A DNA stretch of 7,849 nt from Candidatus Bipolaricaulota bacterium (lineage in GTDB: Bacteria > Bipolaricaulota > Bipolaricaulia > RBG-16-55-9): NCBI GenBank assembly GCA_018609825.1, contig JAHEOA010000210.1, positions 1 to 7,849 on the forward strand, read 5' to 3'. Numbering within the stretch: the first letter of the stretch is position 1; every line of letters starts with the position of its first letter. The notes under the pieces are model-generated. The model saw only the letters and a program-made list of their open reading frames with translations, made no database searches and was not told where the DNA came from. Shown here piece after piece: positions 1 through 5,389 of this stretch. Position numbers and translations under genes: made by a program.

Positions 1-378
1 GGCATTGCGCTCGACCTATCCGGCGGCAAGATGTACTGGACCGATGACTTCGCGGACAAGATCCAACGGGCAAACCTGGACGGATCCGGCGTCGAGGACC
101 TCGTCACCGGGTTGGATAGTCCCCAGGGCATTGCGCTCGACCTATCCGGCGGCAAGATGTACTGGACCGATGACTTCGCGGACAAGATCCAACGGGCAAA
201 CCTGGATGGATCCGGCGTCGAGGACCTCGTCACCGGGTTGGATGATCCCCATGGCATTGCGCTCGACCTATCCGGCGGCAAGATGTACTGGACCGATGAC
301 TTCGCGGACAAGATCCAACGGGCAAACCTGGACGGATCCGGCGTCGAGGACCTCATCACCGGGTTGGATAGTCCCGAG
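1..378 (+). repeat. Three tandem 126-bp direct repeats (coding)
   Basis: Copies at 1-126, 127-252 and 253-378 differ at only a handful of bases: C to T at 207 in copy 2, the codons just before the copy 2/3 junction, GTC to ATC in copy 3, and CAG/CAT/GAG as the last codon of each copy. A fourth copy starts at 379 but matches for only about eight bases before the gene ends. The 126-bp unit is a multiple of three, so copy number can change without breaking the frame. The array evidently continues left of the window. Confidence 0.95.
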
Positions 379-399
379 GGCATTGCTTTAGGAGACTGA
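1..399 (+). CDS. YWTD-repeat (LDL-receptor class B-like) beta-propeller protein, C-terminal part, 5' partial
   Basis: The reading frame is open from base 1 and ends at TGA 397-399, so only the C-terminal 132 residues are seen and the start lies left of the window. It consists of three 42-residue repeats, each with a MYWTDD motif, an IQRANLDGSG segment and a GLDSP turn, then a truncated fourth repeat (GIALGD). YWTD repeats of about 42 residues are beta-propeller blades; six normally close a propeller. Such bacterial proteins are usually exported and are thought to bind partners or carbohydrates, but no signal peptide or catalytic residue is visible in this part. The repeats are almost identical at both protein and DNA level, which is unusual for a folded propeller and suggests recent expansion. 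Ending just into a fourth repeat may mean the array was cut by duplication or deletion. The family call is firm; the ligand and total length are unknown. Confidence 0.8.
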   Translation, partial: GIALDLSGGKMYWTDDFADKIQRANLDGSGVEDLVTGLDSPQGIALDLSGGKMYWTDDFADKIQRANLDGSGVEDLVTGLDDPHGIALDLSGGKMYWTDDFADKIQRANLDGSGVEDLITGLDSPEGIALGD

Positions 400-440
400 A
401 TAGCCACCTATCGGAATCGATCTGAAAGCCGATCGATCGC

Positions 441-498
441 AACGGGGTTGGAGGATCGAAGGGCAGGTTGTCGAATCTGTTGATCCTTTAACCCCGTT
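441..498 (+). terminator. Long stem-loop with short T-run downstream of the YWTD gene
   Basis: Bases 441-459 pair with 480-498 to give a 19-bp RNA stem, including three G-U pairs, around a 20-nt loop. The outer nine base pairs (AACGGGGTT with AACCCCGTT) are perfect. A TTTT run at 497-500 overlaps the end of the stem. It lies about 40 bp after the YWTD stop codon, so intrinsic termination is the simplest reading, though the loop is large and the T-run short. It could instead be a structured repeat at the breakpoint that truncated the following htpX remnant. Confidence 0.5.
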
Positions 499-504
499 TT
501 CAAT

Positions 505-754
505 GTGAGGTTACGTCCGGCCAGGGATCTCGCCGAGGCGTCCGCCGTCAAGCTGACCGGCTACCCGAAAGGTCTGGCTACCGCGCTGGAGAAGCTCGGC
601 AACGACGAAGGCGAGCTGGAGGCGGCCAACCGCGCCACGGCCCAACTGTCCATCGTCAATCCCTTCAAGGCGAAGCGCCGCGGAGACGAACTCGGTGTTC
701 GACACGCACCCGCCCCTGGACGCACGGATCAAGCGCCTGCGGGCGATGACGTAA
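505..754 (+). pseudogene. htpX: HtpX/M48-family membrane metalloprotease, C-terminal remnant with frameshift
   Basis: Residues encoded from about 511 read RDLAEASAVKLTGYP, then GLATALEKL, then ATAQLSIVNPF, which follow the C-terminal part of HtpX-type M48 proteases (A-D/E-A-S-A-x-x-L-T, L-A-x-A-L-x-K-L, A-x-x-x-I-V-N-P). The closing HtpX motif continues in the next frame: from 698 the sequence reads FDTHPPLDARIKRLRAMT and stops at TAA 752-754. One extra base near 694-698 therefore breaks the frame. The N-terminal two thirds, including the membrane segments and the HEXXH zinc site, are absent, and no ATG with a ribosome site precedes it (only a GTG at 505). I infer a dead fragment left by a deletion or rearrangement; an intact copy may lie elsewhere. 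Homology is recognised from conserved motifs, not from an alignment. Confidence 0.75.
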
Positions 755-1138
755 CGCGAGCGGTTGGGTTGCGAATCGTCGGCTCCCGATCTGCGGCAAG
801 AGGCCGTCCAGCTGTGATTCCGTTCGATCTCCATGGTCTGTTGCTGGGCATGCCGCGCGGAACGCGGGGTTCCGCGCGGGCAGCGACCTCCGATCGGCGA
901 GAGGGGAGGCTCAACGGCGACCTACGTCGGCGGCGTAACCCGGTTAGCTCGGCAATCTGGGGCGTTCAGGGAACCCCGGCGCTGCTTCCGGGGCGCCTCG
1001 CTCGGCGCTCCCCCCTCAAAGCCGGCAGCACACACCGGATCCTCTTGGGCGAAAGCAAGACTTATCGGTTGAGCTCGTTCGGGTGCGGCCAACCGGACTC
1101 TGTGCCACAGCCGCCCCTCCGCTTGGCACGATCCGTGG
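755..1138. other. Gene-free stretch with a strong GC-rich hairpin
   Basis: I see no credible gene on either strand; the open frames here lack family motifs and ribosome sites. The clearest structure is a perfect 11-bp inverted repeat, CCGCGCGGAAC (853-863) with GTTCCGCGCGG (869-879), around a 5-nt loop. It has no T-run on either side. It lies downstream of the minus-strand DUF4126 gene, about 260 bp past its stop, and could end that transcript or be a REP-like element. A smaller 6-bp hairpin pairs 974-979 with 988-993. No tRNA or other known RNA was recognised. Confidence 0.5.
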
Positions 1139-1729
1139 TCAGACGTCGGGGGAAGGGCCTTGCGGCGGTCTCCGGCGGCGCCGGCGCCAGCGCACGATCC
1201 GCCGGACCGCGAAGACCAGCACCAGCGCGACGAGAATGGCCCCGATGATGGGTGCGGCGATGGCGACGACGGACAACCCCACCGATCCCACGGCCTCGCC
1301 GGTCGACACGCCCGAGTTGCCCAAGCCGGCCGTTGTGGCCGTCGACGTGCCCCGGATCAACACGGTCGCGCCCTGGACGACGCCGGCGACGCCTCCGCCG
1401 CCGATGAGGCCGATGCTCCACGACAATAGCGGCCCCATGTCCGCGACCATCGAGGACGTCATCACCGTGCCCGCGACGACGGCCGCGGGCGTGGCGACGG
1501 CGTCGAGCAGGTTGTCCAGCCAGGGAACGTAGTAGCCGCCGACCTCGAAGAGGGTCGCCGCGCCGAACGCGATCAGCGCCGGATACGAGCCCATCCAGGC
1601 GAACTCGGGGGAGAGCGTCAGTTGGCCGGACAGCGCCGCCGCGCTCATCACCAGCGGCGGCACGAAGACGCGGAAGCCGCACGCGGCGCTCAGCCCGAGC
1701 CCGATCAACAGCGACGTCAACAGTTCCAT
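1139..1729 (-). CDS. DUF4126 family integral membrane protein
   Basis: This 196-residue protein matches DUF4126. The N-terminus has the hydrophobic GLGLSAACGFRVFVPPL segment, followed by YPALIAFGAATLFEVGGYYV, the motif PWLDNLLDAVATPAAVVAG, a glycine-rich GLIGGGGVAGVVQGAT helix, and a final long helix (about residues 146-176). It ends in an arginine-rich cytoplasmic tail (RRIVRWRRRRRR). I count four to five membrane segments and no enzyme motif; the function of the family is unknown. The ATG at 1729 is supported by GAGAGG (plus-strand 1735-1740) with five bases between. It starts 28 bp after the stop of the upstream mscS-like gene on the same strand, so the two are probably co-transcribed and may share a role in envelope or osmotic homeostasis, which is inference. 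Confidence 0.85.
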   Translation of the reverse strand: MELLTSLLIGLGLSAACGFRVFVPPLVMSAAALSGQLTLSPEFAWMGSYPALIAFGAATLFEVGGYYVPWLDNLLDAVATPAAVVAGTVMTSSMVADMGPLLSWSIGLIGGGGVAGVVQGATVLIRGTSTATTAGLGNSGVSTGEAVGSVGLSVVAIAAPIIGAILVALVLVFAVRRIVRWRRRRRRPPQGPSPDV

Positions 1730-1757
1730 GTCAGCCTCTCGATGGGGGCATGGGCGA

Positions 1758-2591
1758 TCATCGGGGCGTCACCGCGGACCCGTGGTGATGGACGTCGATC
1801 TGCGGGAACGGGATCTCCACCCCCGCCTCGTCGTAGCGCTCCTTGATGGCGCGGTTGACGCGAAAGAAGACCGTCCAGAAGTCGACCGTCGCGGTCCAAG
1901 CCCGGATGACCAGGTTGACGGACGAGTCCGCCAGCTCCTTGACTTCGATCAAGGGCTCAGGCTCTGGCAGCACTTGCTCGTCGTTGCGGAGAATATCGTG
2001 GGCGATCTCGATGGCGCGGCCGATGTCGGCTGAATACCCGATGCCGACGGTCCATTCCACGCGGCGCGTGTTGCGGGCGGTGTGGTTGGTGACGGAGCTG
2101 CTCCAGACGGTCCGGTTCGGGACCACGATTTCCTTATTGTCCGGCGTCGCCAGCGTCGTCGCCATGAAGTTGAGATCGGTGACGGTGCCGCTTTCGCCGC
2201 CGGCGTCGACGTAGTCGCCCACGTCAAAGGGCTGATTGAGCATGATCATGACGCCGGCCGCCAGGTTGCCCAGCGATTCCTGGAACGTGAAGCCGATAAT
2301 GAACCCGGCGACGCCCAATCCGGCGATCAGCGGGCCGATGTCGATGCCGAGCTGTCCGAGTGCGATCATCAGGACGATGACCCAGAGCGCTTTGCTCAAG
2401 GCGCTCGCCATGAAGTTGGCCAACATCTCGCTCACGCGCTCGGAGTGAGCCATCGCTCGCTCGGCGACGCGCACGGCCGCGCCGATCGCGACCCGACCGG
2501 CCAGCAATATGAGCAGAAAGACGACCAGGCTGACCGCGAAAGCCGTCCCGTTTGTGGCCAGCCAGGATTGCGCTTGCTCCATCCATTCCAT
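1758..2591 (-). CDS. MscS-family small-conductance mechanosensitive ion channel
   Basis: The 277-residue protein is a minimal MscS channel. TM1 is about residues 18-38 and TM2 about 66-82. The pore-lining TM3 is about 86-118, with glycine/alanine-rich GLGVAGFIIGFTFQESLGNLAAG followed by NQPFDVGDYV, the typical TM3-to-beta-domain junction. The beta domain has PDNKEIVVPNRTVWSS (the usual VPN element), and the C-terminal alpha/beta domain ends in EIPFPQIDVHHH. Such channels open under membrane tension and release solutes during hypo-osmotic shock. Length and domain order are normal for a short MscS homologue. The frame extends further upstream, but a GGGGAGGA site nine bases before the ATG at 2591 fixes this start; the ATG at 2600 would touch that site. 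It is probably the first gene of a unit with the DUF4126 gene. Confidence 0.92.
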   Translation of the reverse strand: MEWMEQAQSWLATNGTAFAVSLVVFLLILLAGRVAIGAAVRVAERAMAHSERVSEMLANFMASALSKALWVIVLMIALGQLGIDIGPLIAGLGVAGFIIGFTFQESLGNLAAGVMIMLNQPFDVGDYVDAGGESGTVTDLNFMATTLATPDNKEIVVPNRTVWSSSVTNHTARNTRRVEWTVGIGYSADIGRAIEIAHDILRNDEQVLPEPEPLIEVKELADSSVNLVIRAWTATVDFWTVFFRVNRAIKERYDEAGVEIPFPQIDVHHHGSAVTPR

Positions 2592-2600
2592 GTTTGGCAT

Positions 2601-2608
2601 TCCTCCCC
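2601..2608 (-). promoter_or_regulatory. Shine-Dalgarno site that decides the mscS-like start
   Basis: On the minus strand this reads GGGGAGGA. It is immediately next to an ATG at 2600, too close for initiation, and nine bases from the ATG at 2591. The protein therefore most likely begins MEWMEQ rather than MPNMEW. Confidence 0.75.
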
Positions 2609-2625
2609 TTTGAATTCGTGGACCG

Positions 2626-2654
2626 ATTATAACGCATGTCACGGGCCACATCGG
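2626..2654 (-). promoter_or_regulatory. Candidate sigma70 promoter for the mscS-DUF4126 unit
   Basis: The minus strand carries a perfect TATAAT at 2631-2626, inside GCGTTATAATCGG, an AT-rich patch in a GC-rich spacer. The -35 at 17-bp spacing (2654-2649, CCGATG) is poor, so an activator or a weak promoter is likely. Predicted transcripts would start near 2619, leaving a short leader with the strong ribosome site. Confidence 0.55.
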
Positions 2655-2705
2655 TTCCTCGGTCAGCTTCTTGCAGGTCAGCCCAGGCCGGGGGATCATG
2701 GCGCC

Positions 2706-3092
2706 ATGGATAGACCAGCGAACGCCTCCGACCCGGTCATCGTCTTGTTCGCACACGGCAGTCCCGATCCGGCTTGGCAGCGACCGTTCCGTCAGCTCCA
2801 TGAGGCCCTGCAGGCCGATTACGGCGAAGCGCGCGTCCGCCTGGCGTACATGGAGTTCATCGGGCCGGCGCTGGATGAGACCGTTAAACAGGCCATCGAC
2901 GAGGGCCATCGCCGCGTCCGCGTGCTGCCGCTGTTCATGGCGGCGGGTGGACACTTCAAGAACGACATCGTCCCCATGGTGCGGGAGCTCGACGCGCAGT
3001 ATGCCGAGGTCGCCATCGAGGTGCTCGAGCCCGTGGGCGAACACCCGCACCTCGTCGCCGCGCTGCGTGAGATCGTCGGCGAGTCGCTGTAG
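2706..3092 (+). CDS. cbiX: CbiX/SirB-type small sirohydrochlorin cobalto/ferrochelatase
   Basis: The 128-residue protein has the single-domain length of CbiXS/SirB-like chelatases, which insert Co2+ (cobalamin pathway) or Fe2+ (siroheme) into sirohydrochlorin in the cytoplasm. The N-terminus has VIVLFAHGSPDP with metal-binding His17. The second metal ligand is His83 in LPLFMAAGGHFKNDIV, the counterpart of the PLFxxxGxHxxxDI motif. The spacing between the two histidines (66 residues) fits the short class. The ATG at 2706 follows a G-rich site (about 2690-2694), and no other in-frame start fits better. It is transcribed away from the mscS-like gene and lies 123 bp before the DUF523-DUF1722 gene. 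No other B12 or siroheme genes are visible, so the metal cannot be decided here. A B12-binding regulator 1.3 kb away makes cobalt plausible, as inference. Confidence 0.85.
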   Translation: MDRPANASDPVIVLFAHGSPDPAWQRPFRQLHEALQADYGEARVRLAYMEFIGPALDETVKQAIDEGHRRVRVLPLFMAAGGHFKNDIVPMVRELDAQYAEVAIEVLEPVGEHPHLVAALREIVGESL

Positions 3093-3149
3093 ATGCCGAG
3101 TTACGAGGACCGCGATCAGGACGCGAGCGGCCCGGGACGGGCCGAGGTG

Positions 3150-3178
3150 TTGACTTTTCTATACGTCTATGTTATACA
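3150..3178 (+). promoter_or_regulatory. Sigma70-type promoter of the DUF523-DUF1722 gene
   Basis: TTGACT (3150-3155) and TATACA (3173-3178) are separated by exactly 17 bp, 38 bp before the start codon. The segment is markedly AT-rich relative to its surroundings. It has its own control signals, separate from cbiX upstream. The -10 lies inside the palindrome described next, so a bound repressor would block polymerase. Confidence 0.7.
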
Positions 3179-3181
3179 TAG
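3167..3181. promoter_or_regulatory. Operator-like palindrome CTATGT-TAT-ACATAG
   Basis: This is a perfect 6-bp inverted repeat around a 3-bp centre, lying over the -10 box of the DUF523-DUF1722 promoter. It is flanked by direct repeats of TACGTCT at 3162-3168 and 3184-3190, starts 22 bp apart (about two helical turns). Such symmetry suits a dimeric regulator. The XRE-type domain of the B12-binding regulator at 4355-5275 is the obvious candidate in this window, but that link is inferred. Confidence 0.55.
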
Positions 3182-3215
3182 TCTACGTCTCGCAAGAACG
3201 CAAGGCAGGAGCGCC

Positions 3216-4184
3216 ATGACCGTAAACAACAACAGCGAAAGGACGATCCGCGTCGGGGTGAGCAGCTGCCTGCTGGGCCAGACCGTCCGCTTCGACGGCG
3301 GCCACAAGCACGACCGGCGCGTCACGGACGAGCTCGGCGACTACTTTGCCTGGGTCCCCGTCTGTCCCGAGATCGAACTGGGGCTCGGCGCGCCCCGTGA
3401 GGCGCTGCGCCTGGTGCAGGCCGACGACGGCCTCCGAATGCAGACCTCGAAAACGGGGCGTGATCTGACCGAGCGGATGGTCGGCTACGCCGACCAGCGC
3501 GTCGAGGGGCTGCGGAGTTGGAACCTGCGCGGCTACATCCTGAAGAAGGACTCGCCGACGTGCGGCATGGAGCGCGTCAAGGTCTACAACAAGCACAATA
3601 TTCCGGAGCGCTCCGGCGTGGGGCTCTACGTGCAATCGCTGTTGGCCGCGTACCCGAACCTTCCCGTTGAGGAGGAAGGCCGGCTCAACGATCCCCCGCT
3701 CCGAGAGAACTTCGTCACGCGAGTCTTCGCCTATGACCGCTGGCTGCGGATGCGCGAGAACGGGGCCAGGGTCCGAGATTTGGTCCAGTTCCACACCGCG
3801 CACAAGATGCTTCTGCTTGCACACCGTCCGGATGCGCTGAAACGCCTCGGCCAATGGGTGGCCGAGGCGGGAGAGCGCAATCTTGACGCCGTGCTTGACC
3901 GCTACGAGGCCGTGTTCATGGACACGCTGTCGAACGTGGCCACGCGCAAGCGCCACGTCAACGCGCTGCAGCACCTGGCCGGTTTTCTGAAACGGACGCT
4001 GAGCCACGACGCGAAGACCGAGCTACACGAGGTTATTGCCGATTACGCGCGCGGATGGGTGCCGCTCGTGGCGCCGATGACGCTGTTGAAGCACCACCTC
4101 AAGCAATTGAGCCATTCGTGGGCGAGCGCCCAGCTCTATCTGGAGCCCTATCCGCGGGCGCTGCGCCTGCGCAATCAGATTTAG
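3216..4184 (+). CDS. DUF523-DUF1722 fusion protein (TudS-like N-domain, YbgA-like C-domain)
   Basis: The 322-residue protein starts at ATG 3216 with AGGAG at 3207-3211. Residues about 11-150 form a DUF523 domain with three conserved cysteines: Cys18 (VSSCLLG), Cys50 (PVCPEIELG) and Cys116 (KKDSPTCG). In TudS, a stand-alone DUF523 enzyme, three such cysteines hold a [4Fe-4S] cluster used for thiouracil desulfuration, so a cluster is likely here. Residues about 190-310 are DUF1722, with FHTAHKMLLLAHRPD and the KRHVNALQHLAGF helix; E. coli YbgA is a stand-alone DUF1722 protein beside the photolyase gene phr. The substrate of the fusion is not established; desulfuration of a thio-base or thionucleoside is a reasonable hypothesis. 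It has its own promoter with an overlapping palindrome and ends at a strong hairpin facing the convergent regulator gene. Length and domain order are normal for the fusion. Confidence 0.88.
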   Translation: MTVNNNSERTIRVGVSSCLLGQTVRFDGGHKHDRRVTDELGDYFAWVPVCPEIELGLGAPREALRLVQADDGLRMQTSKTGRDLTERMVGYADQRVEGLRSWNLRGYILKKDSPTCGMERVKVYNKHNIPERSGVGLYVQSLLAAYPNLPVEEEGRLNDPPLRENFVTRVFAYDRWLRMRENGARVRDLVQFHTAHKMLLLAHRPDALKRLGQWVAEAGERNLDAVLDRYEAVFMDTLSNVATRKRHVNALQHLAGFLKRTLSHDAKTELHEVIADYARGWVPLVAPMTLLKHHLKQLSHSWASAQLYLEPYPRALRLRNQI

Positions 4185-4212
4185 TCTCGACCTCCTCCCC
4201 ACCCCCTGCACG

Positions 4213-4242
4213 CGAGCGGGGGCCTGGCCCGGCCCCCGCTCG
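4213..4242. terminator. Strong 12-bp hairpin between convergent genes
   Basis: CGAGCGGGGGCC (4213-4224) pairs perfectly with GGCCCCCGCTCG (4231-4242) around a 6-nt loop. It stands 28 bp after the DUF523-DUF1722 stop and about 110 bp past the end of the opposing regulator gene. There is only a pyrimidine-rich tail (ACTCTCTC) and no real T-run, so it may stop polymerase inefficiently or protect the 3' end. Position and stability favour a shared terminator. Confidence 0.6.
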
Positions 4243-4354
4243 ACTCTCTCCCACGCGAAAGCGATCGATGGAACAACTCGCCTCCCGCGAACGGCGATGG
4301 GCCGGATCGGATCCGGGAAGCGATAGCTCAGGCGTCGAGGTTCGTCGGGGCTCG

Positions 4355-5275
4355 TTAGGGCTGCGCGTCGGAGATCAGGCGATCGAGGCCGTCTTGACTG
4401 AGCAGATCGGGAAGCTCCACCTCAAGGGCTTCGGCGAGCTTGAGCAGCGCGCCGACAGTCAAGTTCTGTTTGCCGTGCTCCACGGCGCTTATGTAGGTGC
4501 GGTCCAGGCCGGACGCGTCCGCAAGGGCTTGCTGGCTCCACTTGAGCTCGTTGCGAAGCGATTTGACGCGCTCGCCCAGTTGATGGAGGCACTGCTCCAG
4601 CGAGGGCGTCTCCGTGGTCAGCCCGACCAGCCGTCGGGCCTCGTGGAGGGCGCTCGGGCTGTCTTCGGCGACGGCGTCCGCGCCCGTCGCCTTCAAGTCG
4701 TCTCGATGCTCAAGGGCGGCGGGACCGCCGATCAGCACGGCCGGCGGCTCGTGCACGGCTTTCAGTGCCGCGACGGCCGCACGGGCCGAGTCCACGTGGG
4801 CCGGCAGCATGACCGACAGAGCGGCCAAATGGTGTTTATGGCGCTCGACGAACGCCACCAGATCGGCGGTGGGCATGCTGGCGCCCAGGAAGTCCACGTC
4901 CCAGCCGTCGAAGACCAGCACGTCGGCGACCATGCGCGGGCCGATGCTGTGTTGGTTGCCTTCCACGGCGGTCACGACCGCCCGAACGTCGCGGGCCGCA
5001 TGGTGGCGGACGTCGTTTCGCAGCCGGGCCATCTGGCTCAGCGCGATCTGGACGGCCAGATGCTCGTCGGCAATGCCGTACTGGCCCTGTCGCCAGAGCT
5101 CGCCGATTCGCTTGAGCGCGGGGCCGATCACCTCTTGGTAGAGCGTCAGGAGGTGGATGCCGCGGTCGAGCCCTTCGTCCAAGACGGCGTCGGCCGCGCG
5201 GGCTTCGCCGTGGAGAAGGGCCTCGCGGTAGCGGGTTCGAAGGGATTCGATGGGGTCGTCGATCGTCGGTTCCAT
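4355..5275 (-). CDS. Cobalamin-binding transcriptional regulator with C-terminal XRE-type DNA-binding domain
   Basis: The 306-residue protein has two modules. Residues about 10-90 are a helical B12-binding cap with VIGPALKRIGELW and the signature W61-x9-E71-H72, the Wx9EH motif of CarH/LitR photoreceptors that cradles the adenosyl group. Residues about 95-215 are a Rossmann B12 domain with VEGNQHSIG (His109 the expected cobalt ligand), FDGWDVDFLGASMP and IGGP at 182-185. Residues about 230-292 are a Cro/CI-type helix-turn-helix (SQQALADASGLDRTYISAVE, then KQNLTVGALLKLAEAL). CarH/LitR carry an N-terminal MerR domain; here the DNA-binding part is a different fold at the other end. Two differences from memory of CarH: Asn107 replaces the acidic residue of D/E-x-H-x-x-G, and Arg62 follows Trp61 where T. 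thermophilus CarH has the His that ligates cobalt after light. So it may sense B12 or light. ATG 5275 has a closely spaced GGAG. It diverges from the DUF378 gene. Confidence 0.9.
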   Translation of the reverse strand: MEPTIDDPIESLRTRYREALLHGEARAADAVLDEGLDRGIHLLTLYQEVIGPALKRIGELWRQGQYGIADEHLAVQIALSQMARLRNDVRHHAARDVRAVVTAVEGNQHSIGPRMVADVLVFDGWDVDFLGASMPTADLVAFVERHKHHLAALSVMLPAHVDSARAAVAALKAVHEPPAVLIGGPAALEHRDDLKATGADAVAEDSPSALHEARRLVGLTTETPSLEQCLHQLGERVKSLRNELKWSQQALADASGLDRTYISAVEHGKQNLTVGALLKLAEALEVELPDLLSQDGLDRLISDAQP

Positions 5276-5294
5276 AGCTCCATTCTGAATATGC

Positions 5295-5332
5295 TTGACA
5301 GGATTTTCAAATTATGATATCTATATTCTACG
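5295..5332. promoter_or_regulatory. AT-rich divergent promoter region between the regulator and DUF378
   Basis: On the plus strand a perfect TTGACA (5295-5300) is followed by AT-rich DNA; -10 candidates are TATCTA at 5318 (17-bp spacing, weak) or TATATT at 5322-5327 (better match, 21-bp spacing). On the minus strand CATAAT (5316-5311) is a 5/6 -10 for the regulator, with a poor -35. The two promoters would overlap, so one bound protein could control both. TCTATATTCTACG at 5320-5332 resembles TCTATACGTCTATG (3158-3171) in the DUF523-DUF1722 promoter, a possible shared binding element. Confidence 0.5.
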
Positions 5333-5361
5333 GGGCTTTCAATGCGGACAGACGAAAGCCC
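5333..5361 (+). promoter_or_regulatory. Leader hairpin before the DUF378 gene
   Basis: GGGCTTTC (5333-5340) pairs perfectly with GAAAGCCC (5354-5361) around a 13-nt loop. If the -10 is TATATT at 5322-5327, the transcript would begin at or near this hairpin, which could protect the 5' end. It is 15 bp clear of the AAAGGAGG ribosome site at 5377-5384, so it need not block translation. Confidence 0.4.
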
Positions 5362-5389
5362 GATGACGAACGATTGAAAGGAGGAAGCC

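Noticed and set aside
1..378. CRISPR or other regulatory repeat array
   Set aside because: Units are contiguous 126-bp copies without spacers and encode a recognisable protein motif.
5..391. Second open frame through the YWTD repeats (128 residues)
   Set aside because: It stays open only because the 126-bp unit is a multiple of three; the true frame carries the YWTD motif and ends in a sensible place.
755..1138. tRNA or structural RNA in the gene-free stretch
   Set aside because: Short D-arm-like or T-arm-like strings occur, but no cloverleaf or known RNA motif can be assembled.
505..1248. 247-residue frame continuing from the htpX remnant into the DUF4126 gene
   Set aside because: Homology ends near 697 and resumes in another frame; the remainder is arginine/proline-rich noise crossing an opposing real gene.
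2082..3092. 336-residue plus-strand frame overlapping mscS antisense
   Set aside because: The part left of 2706 is a shadow of the mscS-like gene in GC-rich DNA; only the cbiX part from ATG 2706 has family motifs.
3128..3144. Possible terminator after cbiX (CGGCCC/GGGCCG hairpin)
   Set aside because: Only a 6-bp stem, no adjacent T-run, and it abuts the next promoter; too weak to call.
4055..5317. 420-residue plus-strand frame antisense to the B12-binding regulator
   Set aside because: Composition is low-complexity and typical of antisense shadows; the minus-strand frame has clear B12 and XRE domains.
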